Assembly (NCBI GenBank): GCA_964492545.1 | Contig: CAZBKO010000016.1 | Coordinates: 1-30,387 of the forward strand | Length of the DNA stretch: 30,387 nt | Direction of reading: 5' to 3' | DNA from: RGIG1934 sp964492545 | GTDB taxonomy: Bacteria; Bacillota; Clostridia; Lachnospirales; Lachnospiraceae | Shown: positions 14,793-24,022 of the stretch, one piece after another | How positions within the stretch are numbered: position 1 is the stretch's first letter | Layout of the letters: each line of letters opens with the position of its first letter | Notes under the pieces: model-generated | The model's database searches: none | What the model was told of the DNA's origin: nothing | What the model saw: the letters and a program-made list of their open reading frames with translations, nothing else | Translations under genes and position numbers: made by a program

Positions 14793-17564
14793 ATGAAGCT
14801 GATTAAAAGAATACTTTTCAGTGTTGGCGTAATGTTAATGATGTTTGGGAGCTTTTTTAACATTAAGGCATCAGCTGAAGATGAAGAAAATACAAAGGAT
14901 ACAGTAAAAGTAGCTTATTTTGATATGGGAGACTATTACACCACAGACGAAAACGGCGAAATTATAAGCTACGACAGAGCATATTTAGATAAGATTAGTG
15001 AATATTCAGGTTTGCAATTTGAATATGTAGATTGTAAAACATGGGAAAATGCATTGGATATGCTGGATAAGCATGAGGTTGATTTAGTTGGAACCATGCA
15101 GCTTAGCAGGAATAGAGATGCGAGATTTCAGATGTGCAGAATGAAATATGGTGTGACATATGCAACGCTGTGTGCCATTGATGATGACATAATGTTTGAG
15201 GATTACGATGCCATTAGAGGATGTAATCTTGGAATAGTTGATGGATATGTCAATGAAGTTCAGCTTAACAAGCTTATTGAGAATCACAATTTACAGATGA
15301 ATATTACAAGGTACACAACCCAGGCAGAGCTCTTAAATGCCGTTAAGACAGGCAAGATAGACGTGGCTGCATGTAATTCACATACAATTGACAGTAGTAT
15401 GAATATAATCGAAAAATATGAATATAGTCCATTCTTTTTTGCATCGTGGAGGGGAAATACCGAGTTAACTGATGCAATAGATGATGCTATTTTGAAAATG
15501 GAAATGTATGATTCGGAATACCAGGATAAGCTTATGAAAAAATATTTTCCCAGAATTATTACAGATCCAATATCTAGAGAGGAATATAACTATATTGAAT
15601 CGCAGCCTGATATCAATATGTATTTTGAACCGGATGCCAAGCCACTCGCCTGGAAAAACAGACAGGGTGAGATGAATGGAATCCTTATTGATATTTGTGA
15701 AGAAATCTCCCGAAATACGAAGTTGAATTTTGTATATAACTCAATAAGCGATGATGAAAGAACAGGCAATTATTTTACTTTTTCAATGAAGTGGTCAGAT
15801 GGTGTTAATAATCTTATGATAGATAAGGAATCCAATACTGAATCAATATTGAGAAGTGAATTCTTATTGTTTTATAAGCTTGGAAAAAAGTATGATATTC
15901 ACAAGTCATACACCATAGCAACACCGGATAACAGGCAGATAATTACAGATTATTTAAAAATAACATATCCAAACTGTAAGATTATAGAATATGATCATCC
16001 ATCGCAGTGTGTTGAGGCAGTAAGGGATGGCAGAGCTGATATGTTCTTTATGAATTATTATGTAAGCAACGCATATCTTATTGAGAATAATTACACCAAT
16101 ATTGTTGAGATTCCAACGTCTCATACATATTTTGATATTTTACTTACATATTATGGTGAAAATGCTGAGATTATTAAGTCAATTATGGATAAAGGAATTG
16201 CGTTTATAGACAATCAAACCATACAGGACATACAACTTGATTATGCTCTTGACATTTATCCGGATGTAGATGTTGAATATCTTTTTAAGAATAATGCAGA
16301 AGAGTTTCTAGCTGTAGCATGTATTATTTTTGTGTTAATTATAGTAATTGTAATAGTGGCAGCGAGAAATATGATTGCGAGAAGACATCATGCAGAGCTT
16401 AAGAGGGCTAATCAGGCTAAAAGCGATTTTCTATCTCAAATGAGTCATGATATAAGAACACCTATGAATTGAATTATCGGTATGACATCTTTGGCACGTG
16501 ACGAAGAAAATATTGATATAATGAGGCATTATTTAGAGCAGATACAGGTTTCGTCAGATTTTATGCTGGGACTTTTGAATAACATATTAGATATGGCAAA
16601 GATAGAGTCAAAGAAGATAACACTTAACGAAGAGCTATATCCATTTGAAGAATTTGATTCATATTTGGCTGCTGTCGTTCAGCCGCTATTTGACCAGAGA
16701 GGAATAGAACTTGAGAAGGTATTAAATGTTTATGATGATGTAGTGATGGTCACAGATAAGTTAAGACTTAACCAGGTGTTTTTTAATCTTTTATCAAACG
16801 CAGCAAAGTATACCCACGAAGGTGGTAAGGTGCAGCTAATTATTAATGAGATAGATAAGGATAGTAATACGGTTACATATGGAGCAACTGTAGCTGATAA
16901 TGGAATTGGTATGAGCGAGGAGTTTCAAAAGCATATATTTGAAACATTTACACAGGAAGATAATCCAATGAAGGATGTTCAGGCTACAGGAACGGGTCTT
17001 GGAATGGCCATAGTTAAGAGAATTATTGATTTTATGGGTGGCAGCATTGAGGTGCATAGTGAATTATCAAAGGGTACAACATTTTATTTAACATTATGCT
17101 GCAGGATGGTTAAGAGACAGAGTGATGAATATAAGAAGTATGTGGAGGAGAGAAAAAGACTTACACAGAGTAAAAAGATTGTATTTAAGGGAAAGCGTGT
17201 TCTACTATGTGAGGACAACAACATTAATATGACAATATCTAAAATGCTTATGGAAAAAATAGGAGTAATTGTGGAGTGTGCTGCTGATGGAGATAAAGGA
17301 GTAGAAATGTTCAAGAACTCTCCAATAAATTACTATGATGCAGTGCTTATGGACATTAGAATGCCAAGAATGGATGGATTTGAAGCTACTAGAATAATAA
17401 GGGCTCTCGACAGGGATGATGCATTGACAACTCCAATAATAGCCATGACTGCAAATGCTTTTGCAGAGGATAGAAAAGCATCAATGGATGCGGGAATGAA
17501 TGCACATTTATCCAAACCAATTAAGCCTGAAATATTGTACTATACATTGAATCAGTACTTGTAA
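14793..17564 (+). pseudogene. Hybrid histidine kinase 2 (signal peptide, two SBP_bac_3 domains, TM, HisKA, HATPase, REC), interrupted by TGA
   Basis: About 923 codons in one frame. A signal-peptide-like helix (residues 5-30, ending near ASAEDEEN) is followed by two periplasmic-binding-protein domains in tandem (about 35-270 and 275-495), a membrane helix near 510-530, then the H-box SHDIRTPMN. The next codon, Gly (usually GGA) in relatives, is TGA at 16470-16472; the frame continues IIGMTSLARDEEN to 17564 through an HATPase (LSNAAKYT, DNGIGM, GTGLGMAI) and a REC domain (LMDIRMPRMDG, IAMTANAF, LSKPI). The layout resembles EvgS-type kinases sensing small amino-acid-like ligands outside the cell. 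The stop removes catalysis and the receiver from the first product. An ATG at 16482 could restart translation but has no good binding site. Start ATG 14793 chosen from the promoter position. Confidence 0.8.
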
Positions 17565-17582
17565 TGAAATTTCATAAAATAG

Positions 17583-17612
17583 TAGACTTTTTAGATAAAA
17601 ATGTGGTATAAT
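17583..17612 (+). promoter_or_regulatory. Promoter of the P-loop kinase-like gene
   Basis: TATAAT at 17607-17612 is preceded by TGG (extended -10); a partial -35, TAGACT, lies at 17583-17588 with an 18-base spacer. The leader is about 80 bases. Confidence 0.5.
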
Positions 17613-17697
17613 TTTTTGCAATAGCGTAAAAGCGCATTAATAAGATAATTTACTGTTTATTAACAGCAAAGATAATAGATTTTTTTGGAGGTACATT

Positions 17698-18300
17698 ATG
17701 ACGAAGAAACTTATATTAGTAACATCACCACCAGCATGCGGAAAGACATATATTTCAAAGGAACTTGCCAAGAGACTTAAGCATATTGTTTATCTTGATA
17801 AGGACACATTAATAACATTGTCTAAGCAGATATTCGTTGTTGCAGGTCAGGAATATAACAGAAGCAGTGATTTCTTTGAAGAACACATTAGAGATTATGA
17901 ATATGACTGTGTAGTAGAATTAGCATTGGAAGCACTTGAATATGATGATATCGTATTGATTAATGCACCATTTACAAGAGAGATAAGAGATCTTGAATAT
18001 ATGGATAATCTCAAGAAGCATTTGAAGGAGAAGGGCGCAACTTTAGTTGTAATTTGGGTTGACACAGATCCTGAGATAGTTCATGAGAGAATGATATCAA
18101 GAGATTCAGACAGAGATACATGGAAACTAGAGAACTGGGACGAATATATTTCAAACTGCAACTTTGAGATACCTGCTAATCTTGCAGACCCTGCAGAGAA
18201 GGATGGCTTACTTATATTTAAGAACAACAATGTTGATAAATTTGAAGAATCAATGGAGAGAATTATCTCTACACTTGATGAGACAATGGGACGTAATTAG
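17698..18300 (+). CDS. P-loop NTPase, small-molecule kinase-like (AAA_33 type)
   Basis: A 200-residue soluble protein. Walker A SPPACGKTYIS lies at residues about 10-20, after a beta strand (KKLILVT). A second strand ends in YLDKDTL, an acidic pair typical of kinases that bind a phosphoryl acceptor. There is a strand IVLINAPF and a lid-like basic segment (ERMISRDSDRDTW). The fold suggests phosphorylation of a small molecule or nucleotide; the substrate cannot be read. GGAGGT is 7 bases before the ATG. It has its own promoter and terminator, so it is monocistronic. Confidence 0.75.
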   Translation: MTKKLILVTSPPACGKTYISKELAKRLKHIVYLDKDTLITLSKQIFVVAGQEYNRSSDFFEEHIRDYEYDCVVELALEALEYDDIVLINAPFTREIRDLEYMDNLKKHLKEKGATLVVIWVDTDPEIVHERMISRDSDRDTWKLENWDEYISNCNFEIPANLADPAEKDGLLIFKNNNVDKFEESMERIISTLDETMGRN

Positions 18301-18308
18301 TCTATGGT

Positions 18309-18335
18309 GGCTATGCATTTATTGCATAGCCTTTT
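18309..18335 (+). terminator. Intrinsic terminator after the P-loop gene
   Basis: GGCTATGCA (18309-18317) and TGCATAGCC (18323-18331) pair perfectly around TTTAT and are followed by TTTT. Confidence 0.9.
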
Positions 18336-18360
18336 CAATTGATAGGACATTAGGGACTTG

Positions 18361-18378
18361 AAGTGGACTTGTCCACTT
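18361..18378. repeat. Perfect 18-bp palindrome upstream of the FeoB-associated gene promoter
   Basis: AAGTGGAC and GTCCACTT flank a central TT. It lies 37 bases before the -35 box and 25 bases after the previous terminator. It could be a protein binding site or a small hairpin; no known operator consensus is recognised. Confidence 0.45.
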
Positions 18379-18414
18379 TATTCATATGAGATAATGTTAA
18401 TCAGTAAGAAGTTA

Positions 18415-18443
18415 TTGACAACTAATCTAAGTTAGAATATACT
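18415..18443 (+). promoter_or_regulatory. Near-consensus promoter with overlapping palindromes
   Basis: A perfect TTGACA (18415-18420), a 17-base spacer and TATACT (18438-18443). The spacer contains CTAA/TTAG half-sites (18422-18435), and TAAGT/ACTTA arms (18428-18432 and 18441-18445) straddle the -10, so a repressor site is plausible. The start is near 18450. Confidence 0.7.
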
Positions 18444-18475
18444 TACTTCGTAAAGACAATTTAGGAGGTAACAAT

Positions 18476-18619
18476 ATGAACGTTGGAACATTTATAGTTG
18501 GTGCAATATTGGTTGTGATAGTTGGAATAATTATTGCGAAGATGATAAAGGATAAGAAGAATGGGAAGTCACTACAGTGTGGATGCGATTGTAGTAAATG
18601 TGGAGGTCATTGCCACTAG
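18476..18619 (+). CDS. FeoB-associated Cys-rich membrane peptide
   Basis: A 47-residue protein. One N-terminal membrane helix (residues 3-24, GTFIVGAILVVIVGIIIAKM) is followed by a basic stretch and a Cys/His-rich tail ending CGCDCSKCGGHCH. This matches the FeoB-associated Cys-rich family, usually encoded just after feoB in clostridia; the role in ferrous iron uptake is presumed. TTAGGAGGT before the ATG is a very strong binding site. No feoB is next to it here, and it has its own strong promoter, so it is an orphan copy. Confidence 0.8.
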   Translation: MNVGTFIVGAILVVIVGIIIAKMIKDKKNGKSLQCGCDCSKCGGHCH

Positions 18620-18646
18620 CCCATTCAATAATGAGGTTTGTGGAAT

Positions 18647-21232
18647 ATGAAGACTAATAAAATTGTAATCGGTATACTTGCTCATGTGGATGCAGGTAAG
18701 ACAACATTATCGGAGAATATGCTGTATACAAGCAAAAGTATAAGAACCCTTGGAAGAGTAGATCATAAGAACACTCTTTTGGACAATTTTGATGTTGAAA
18801 GAGAGAGAGGAATTACGGTTTTTTCAAAACAGGCAGAGCTGACATTGGGAAAATTCGAGGTTACATTGCTGGATACACCGGGACATACAGATTTTTCAGC
18901 TGAGATGGAGAGAACATTGCAGGTGCTTGATTATGCGATTCTTGTAATCAGTGGTCCTGATGGTGTTACAGGACATACGCTAACCTTGTGGAAGCTTCTT
19001 GAAAGATACAATATTCCAACATTTATTTTTATTAATAAGATGGACCAGCCGGGTATTGAACCACAAATCATTATGGAAGATATTAGCAATCAGTTAACAG
19101 GTAATTGTGTTAATATGAGTGTCGGGATTACGAATGATAATATAGAGAGCATTGCAATGTGCAGCGAGACCCTTGCAGATACATATCTGAATGAAGGAAT
19201 TATTACAGAGGAAGATATTAGGACAGAATTTGGTGCCAGAAATATATTCCTCTGTTATTTTGGTTCAGCACTGAAAGGTGATGGATTAGACGAATTATAT
19301 AAAGGTATGGCTTCTTATATGGATGAGTGCGATTATGGAGATGAATATGGTGCCAGAGTATACAAGATAGGACGTGACAATAATGGAGCGAGACTTACAT
19401 ATGTTAAGGTCACAGGCGGAACGCTCAAAACTAAGATGAACATTTCAAATAATACTGATGATGAAGAGCATAAATGGAATGAAAAGATTGATCAGATTAG
19501 AATATATTTTGGCGGGCAGTACAATACAGTTAACGAAGCCACCGTCGGAACCATATGTGTACTCACAGGTCTTAAGAACACAAGAGCAGGCGATGCAATT
19601 GGTGCGTTGACGGGTATTACCATTCCTGTTATTGAACCTGTATTAAGCTATAGAGTGACAATAAATGATGATTTATCGCCAAATGCTGTCCTGCCTAAGC
19701 TAAGAGAACTGGAGGATGAAGAACCACAGCTAAATATCACTTATGACAGTAGAATCGGAGAAATTCATGCTAAAGTTATGGGCGATGTTCAAATGGAAAT
19801 ATTAAAGGACCAGATAATGGATCGATATGGGATTGATGTTACATTTGATACTGGAAATGTTGTTTACAAGGAAACAGTTAAGAATAGAGTCGAGGGAATT
19901 GGCCATTTTGAGCCTCTTAAGCACTATGCAGAGGTACATGTAATTGTGGAACTATTAGAAAGAGGAAGTGGTGTTCAATGCTATACTAATTGCAGTGAGG
20001 ATGAGCTTGACAAAAATTGGCAGAGATTAATTTTGACACACATGGAAGAAAAGCAGCATATAGGGGTGCTGACAGGCTCGGAAATAACAGACATAGCAAT
20101 AACTCTTGTTGCCGGCAGAGCCCACAAGAAGCATACAGAGGGTGGAGATTTCAGGCAGGCTACATACAGAGCAATAAGAAATGCACTTGCAAAGGCTGAA
20201 AGCATATTGCTTGAACCGGTATATCAATTTCAGATTGAAGTTCCGATGGATTATGTGGGAAGAGTAATGACGGATGTGGAGAGAATGCACGGAGAATGCA
20301 GGCCGCCTCAAATGATAAATGAAAAATACATAATTAATGGTGTAGCTCCGGTTGTAACCATGAATGGATATCAGAGAGAAATTATTTCATACACAAGAGG
20401 ACTTGGAAAAATTAATTGTGTATTTGGCGGTTATAGAGAATGTCATAACAGCGAAGATGTAATAGAGAGCTTTAATTATGACTTTACTCAGGATACAATG
20501 AATCCGGCATCATCTGTATTCTGTGCCCACGGTGCCGGGTATGTAGTTGACTGGGATGAGGTAGGTGAGCATGCTCATGTGGAATGCGTTTTAGATGATG
20601 GAAATAATAAGAAGAATGAAGATGAATATTTTCTAAGAAAACATTCGGTAAGGTCAGTAAGCGAGTATTGTACAACAGAAGAGCTGGAAGAAATATTTGA
20701 AAGAACATACGGAACCATAAAAAAAGAACGTGCCAAATGGACAAAGTCAACAGCAAACAATATATCAAATATTAAAAAGAGAGATGTAGCATATCTTGAA
20801 GACAACAGAGAAAGATATTTGTTGGTAGATGGCTACAATATAATATTTGCATGGGAAGATTTGAATGAATTATCAAGGATTAACCTAGAAGCTGCAAGAA
20901 ACGCACTAATGGATATTCTATGTAACTATCAGGGCTATAAAAAGGAGCATGTAATACTTGTATTTGATGCCTACAAGGTAAAAGGAAATCCGGGCGAAGT
21001 GATTAAATATAACAATATTGATGTTATTTATACTAAGGAAGCTGAAACTGCTGACACATACATTGAGAAAACCAGCCATGAGCTTGGGAAAAAATATAGA
21101 GTTACAGTAGCCACATCAGATGCTCTTGAACAGTGCATTATATGGGGAAATGGCGCCATGAGAATGTCTGCAAGAGAATTTCGTGAGCAGATAGACAAAA
21201 TAAATGAAGAAATAAGAACATATATTAACTAG
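18647..21232 (+). CDS. TetM-like translation-factor GTPase fused to a C-terminal YacP-like NYN ribonuclease domain
   Basis: An 861-residue protein. The N-terminal GTPase has G1 AHVDAGKTTL (about 12-21), G2 RERGITVF, G3 DTPGH and G4 NKMD. EF-G/TetM-like domains II-V follow to about residue 660, including GGDFRQATYRA at the position of the TetM loop STPADFR. After a charged linker, residues about 722-850 form a YacP/NYN domain with LLVDGYNIIF, ILVFDAY, an ETADTYIE segment and VATSDALEQ, the acidic set of this RNase family. TetM-type factors enter the ribosomal A site; Bacillus YacP (Rae1) cuts mRNA in the A site. The fusion therefore suggests a ribosome-delivered mRNA endonuclease. The tetracycline-displacing loop SPVSTP is replaced by HKKHTEGG, so drug resistance is unlikely. 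ATG 18647 follows GAGG (18633-18636); TTG 18638 is the only other nearby start. Confidence 0.88.
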   Translation: MKTNKIVIGILAHVDAGKTTLSENMLYTSKSIRTLGRVDHKNTLLDNFDVERERGITVFSKQAELTLGKFEVTLLDTPGHTDFSAEMERTLQVLDYAILVISGPDGVTGHTLTLWKLLERYNIPTFIFINKMDQPGIEPQIIMEDISNQLTGNCVNMSVGITNDNIESIAMCSETLADTYLNEGIITEEDIRTEFGARNIFLCYFGSALKGDGLDELYKGMASYMDECDYGDEYGARVYKIGRDNNGARLTYVKVTGGTLKTKMNISNNTDDEEHKWNEKIDQIRIYFGGQYNTVNEATVGTICVLTGLKNTRAGDAIGALTGITIPVIEPVLSYRVTINDDLSPNAVLPKLRELEDEEPQLNITYDSRIGEIHAKVMGDVQMEILKDQIMDRYGIDVTFDTGNVVYKETVKNRVEGIGHFEPLKHYAEVHVIVELLERGSGVQCYTNCSEDELDKNWQRLILTHMEEKQHIGVLTGSEITDIAITLVAGRAHKKHTEGGDFRQATYRAIRNALAKAESILLEPVYQFQIEVPMDYVGRVMTDVERMHGECRPPQMINEKYIINGVAPVVTMNGYQREIISYTRGLGKINCVFGGYRECHNSEDVIESFNYDFTQDTMNPASSVFCAHGAGYVVDWDEVGEHAHVECVLDDGNNKKNEDEYFLRKHSVRSVSEYCTTEELEEIFERTYGTIKKERAKWTKSTANNISNIKKRDVAYLEDNRERYLLVDGYNIIFAWEDLNELSRINLEAARNALMDILCNYQGYKKEHVILVFDAYKVKGNPGEVIKYNNIDVIYTKEAETADTYIEKTSHELGKKYRVTVATSDALEQCIIWGNGAMRMSAREFREQIDKINEEIRTYIN

Positions 21233-21237
21233 GTTAA

Positions 21238-21275
21238 GCCCTACTTCGTACTTTTATTTACGAAAGTAGGGTTTA
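21238..21275. terminator. Bidirectional hairpin between the GTPase-nuclease and ClC genes
   Basis: CCCTACTT and AAGTAGGG pair, extended by CGTA/TACG with one bulged A, and are followed by GTTTAATTTT on the + strand. The ClC stop codon lies inside the stem. Confidence 0.75.
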
Positions 21276-22509
21276 ATTTTGAATAAACAATTTTCTGGCT
21301 GCTGTAAAGTCCGTAGTATCCTGACAAAGTATAGCTTACGGCGCAGTTTATTCCAAATAATATAAGACCTGCTGAGCCGAATATTTCTACTGAAAGAAGG
21401 AGCGCGGAAATAGGACAGTTAACAACGCCACAAAATACAGCTACGAGACCAAGTGCAGCACCAAAGGATGGTGGTAACCCAATAAGTCCACCGATAACAT
21501 TTCCAAAGGTTGCGCCTATGAAAAATGACGGAACAATCTCGCCACCTTTGAAGCCGGCACCGAGAGTGATTGCTGTAAAAATAAGTTTGATAGCGAAGGC
21601 TTCAGGCTTAGCGTTACCTTCCATGGCTTTTCCAATGATATCCATACCGGCTCCATTGTAATCATAGCAACCAACAAGAAGTGTAATTGCAACGATAAGA
21701 CATCCACCGACAAAAGCACGAAGATATGGATTTGGTATATATTTTTTGTATAAATGTGTAATCTTGTGGATTGTTACACAGAAAAGAATACTAAGTCCTG
21801 CGCAAAGGGCAGCTAAAAGTACAACCTTTAGTACAATTATTATGTTCACATCGGGAATTGATGCAATATTATAAAATTCAGGAGTCATTCCAAAATGATG
21901 GGCAATACCAAAGGCAATAACAGATGAAATGATACATGGAATAAATGCAACATAATATAGAACACCAACGCTGATTACCTCCATACTGAAGATGGTTGCA
22001 GTGAGCGGTGTACCAAAAAGTGCAGCAAATACTGAACTCATACCACACATTGTCAGAATACGCATACCATTATCATCCATTTTGAGAATATTTCCAATGG
22101 TTGATCCCATGCTTCCACCAATCTGAAGTGCAGCACCCTCTCTTCCGGAAGAACCGCCGCATAAATGAGTTATTACAGTACTTACAAATATAAGAAGTGT
22201 CATTTTAAGAGGCACTTTTTCAGATGAACGAATTGAACTGATAATTGCATTAGTACCACCATCATTGAGCATTTTAAACTTGCTGTAAATAAACACAATA
22301 AAGAGTCCGCATAAAGGTGCTGCATAAATAAAGTAGTGATTATCAGTTCTAAGGGTTGTAGCTGCTTTGACAAATTCATAAAAAAGTGTACCTATTATTC
22401 CACAGATAATCCCGATGATAACAGAACAAAGTCCCCATTTAGCAACATTTTTTAGATATTTCCAGGTTAAAATTGAATGTATTTTAATGTATTTCGCTGC
22501 ATATTTCAT
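21241..22509 (-). CDS. ClC family chloride channel/antiporter
   Basis: About 422 residues and roughly ten membrane helices, beginning after a short basic N-terminus. ClC signatures are present: SSGREGAALQIGG carries the gating glutamate of the GREGP motif (Pro replaced by Ala), and KGGEIVPSFFIGATFG matches the GGIFAPSLxIGA segment. Family members exchange Cl- for H+ or, in some branches, export fluoride; this sequence looks like the ordinary Cl- branch. No CBS or TrkA_C domain follows. ATG 22527 would add six residues; ATG 22509 has GAGGA about 11 bases upstream and begins MKYAAKYIK, so I favour it modestly. Confidence 0.85.
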   Translation of the reverse strand: MKYAAKYIKIHSILTWKYLKNVAKWGLCSVIIGIICGIIGTLFYEFVKAATTLRTDNHYFIYAAPLCGLFIVFIYSKFKMLNDGGTNAIISSIRSSEKVPLKMTLLIFVSTVITHLCGGSSGREGAALQIGGSMGSTIGNILKMDDNGMRILTMCGMSSVFAALFGTPLTATIFSMEVISVGVLYYVAFIPCIISSVIAFGIAHHFGMTPEFYNIASIPDVNIIIVLKVVLLAALCAGLSILFCVTIHKITHLYKKYIPNPYLRAFVGGCLIVAITLLVGCYDYNGAGMDIIGKAMEGNAKPEAFAIKLIFTAITLGAGFKGGEIVPSFFIGATFGNVIGGLIGLPPSFGAALGLVAVFCGVVNCPISALLLSVEIFGSAGLILFGINCAVSYTLSGYYGLYSSQKIVYSKLNPTFVNKSTK

Positions 22510-22594
22510 ATGTAAAAAAGTCCTCATTTCGTATTCTTTCTATATAATGTCTTAAAAGACGATATTCATTATAGCACATTTTGTAAAAATGCGT

Positions 22595-22600
22595 TATAAT
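22595..22600 (+). promoter_or_regulatory. Probable -10 box of the rsmF-MATE gene run
   Basis: TATAAT at 22595-22600 lies 32 bases before the ATG at 22633. No good -35 is visible (TAGCAC at 17-base spacing). Confidence 0.4.
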
Positions 22601-22632
22601 TTTACCAAACTCATTTTATAGGAGAGAAATTA

Positions 22633-24008
22633 ATGCTTCCAGAGAAATTTTTATTAAGAATGCAGGGAATGCTTGCAGATGAATATGACAATTTTGTAAA
22701 TAGCTATAATTTAGATAAATATCAGGCACTCAGAGTTAATACGCTTAAGGCTGATGTGGAGAATTTTGTTAAGAACTCAGATTTTGATTTGGAATAGGTG
22801 CCATGGGTAGATGAGGGAATGTATTACAATCCTGACAATCATCCTGGCAAGCATCCATTTCATGAAGCAGGAGTGTACTATATACAGGAGCCGAGTGCAA
22901 TGGTGCGGGGGTGTTAATCGATGCACAGCCAGGTGAGAAGATACTTGATATGTGTGCAGCACCAGGGGGAAAAAGCACCCAGATAGCATCCGGAATGAAG
23001 AATGAGGGAATACTTATCTGCAACGAGATAAATGCAGCAAGAGCTAAGATTCTATCTGAGAATGTGGAACGAATGGGTATTAGAAATGCCATTGTAACCA
23101 ATGAATCCACAGATAAATTAGCACAGGTATTCGGTGAATACTTTGATAAGATTATGGTTGATGCACCATGCTCAGGAGAGGGAATGTTTCGAAAGAATGA
23201 TAATGCCTGTGATGAATGGAGTTTAGAGAATGTAAGTATATGTGCGGATAGACAGGATATGATTCTTGACAACGCTGACCACATGCTTGCACCGGGTGGC
23301 AGGATTGTGTATTCAACCTGCACATTTGCTCCCAAAGAGGATGAACAGGCAATATGCCGATTCCTTGAGAGACATGACAATTACACAATAGCGCAGGTTA
23401 ATGTCAATGGAATAGATGACCATGGTAATGCACAATGGTGTGATGCACCGGTACAGGGCATTGACAGAACAATAAGAATATGGCCTCATAAAGTAAAGGG
23501 CGAGGGGCATTTTGCAGCAGTCCTGATAAAGGATGGCAGCAGTGATGGGCATGAAGGATATCTTAAGAATGGATATGAAAGTGGAATTAATATAAAGCAG
23601 ATTCCTGAGTGCACACAATTTTTAGATGAGAATTTAAAGCTTACCCTTAAGGGTGTGTATGTAAAGTATGGAGAGCAGATTTATCTGATGCCGGAAAATG
23701 CACCATCAATTAAGGGCTTAAAGGTATTACGCCCAGGTCTTCATTTGGGCACAATCAAGAAAAATAGATTTGAACCTTCCCATTCTCTTGCACTTGCATT
23801 GAATGGAGATTTAGTAGAAAGAACTGTAGATATTTCATTAAATGATAAGAGAATTTATGATTATATTAGCGGACAGACATTTGAATATGATGGCGATAAG
23901 GGATGGTATCTTATAACCGTTGAGGGATATAGTATTGGATTTGGAAAGCTGGCCGGAGGGATAATGAAGAATCATTACCCGAAGGGATTACGAAAACAAT
24001 TGAGATAA
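22633..24008 (+). pseudogene. rsmF: RsmF/YebU-type 16S rRNA m5C methyltransferase, nonsense plus frameshift
   Basis: ATG 22633 follows GGAGAG and starts MLPEKFLLRMQGMLADEY, the usual N-terminus of RsmF-type enzymes. The frame hits TAG at 22795-22797 (between DLE and VPWVDEG), continues with YYIQEPSAM, then loses frame near 22900-22906. Adding one base, for example ATGG to ATGGG, would give EPSAMGAGVLIDAQPGEK and rejoin the frame that runs to 24008. The rest keeps the SAM-binding CAAPGGKS, DAPCSGEGMF with the motif IV Cys, STCTFAPKEDE with the motif VI catalytic Cys, and a C-terminal PUA/FAU-like domain. The normal role is AdoMet-dependent methylation of a 16S rRNA cytosine. MATE follows after 14 bases. 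Confidence 0.85.
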
Positions 24009-24022
24009 GCTGGTGATAAATA

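Noticed and set aside
17565..17582. Self-complementary ATGAAATTTCAT after kinase 2 as a terminator
   Set aside because: It is a short A/T-only palindrome with no loop and no T-run, too weak to call.
18647..21232. Tetracycline resistance gene (tetM/tetO class)
   Set aside because: The GTPase is of that family, but the tetracycline-displacing loop is replaced and a nuclease domain is fused at the C-terminus. The setting is chromosomal, with no mobile element.
22769..23380. Minus-strand open frame of about 203 codons
   Set aside because: It is antisense to the conserved catalytic part of the rsmF gene, with no family resemblance.
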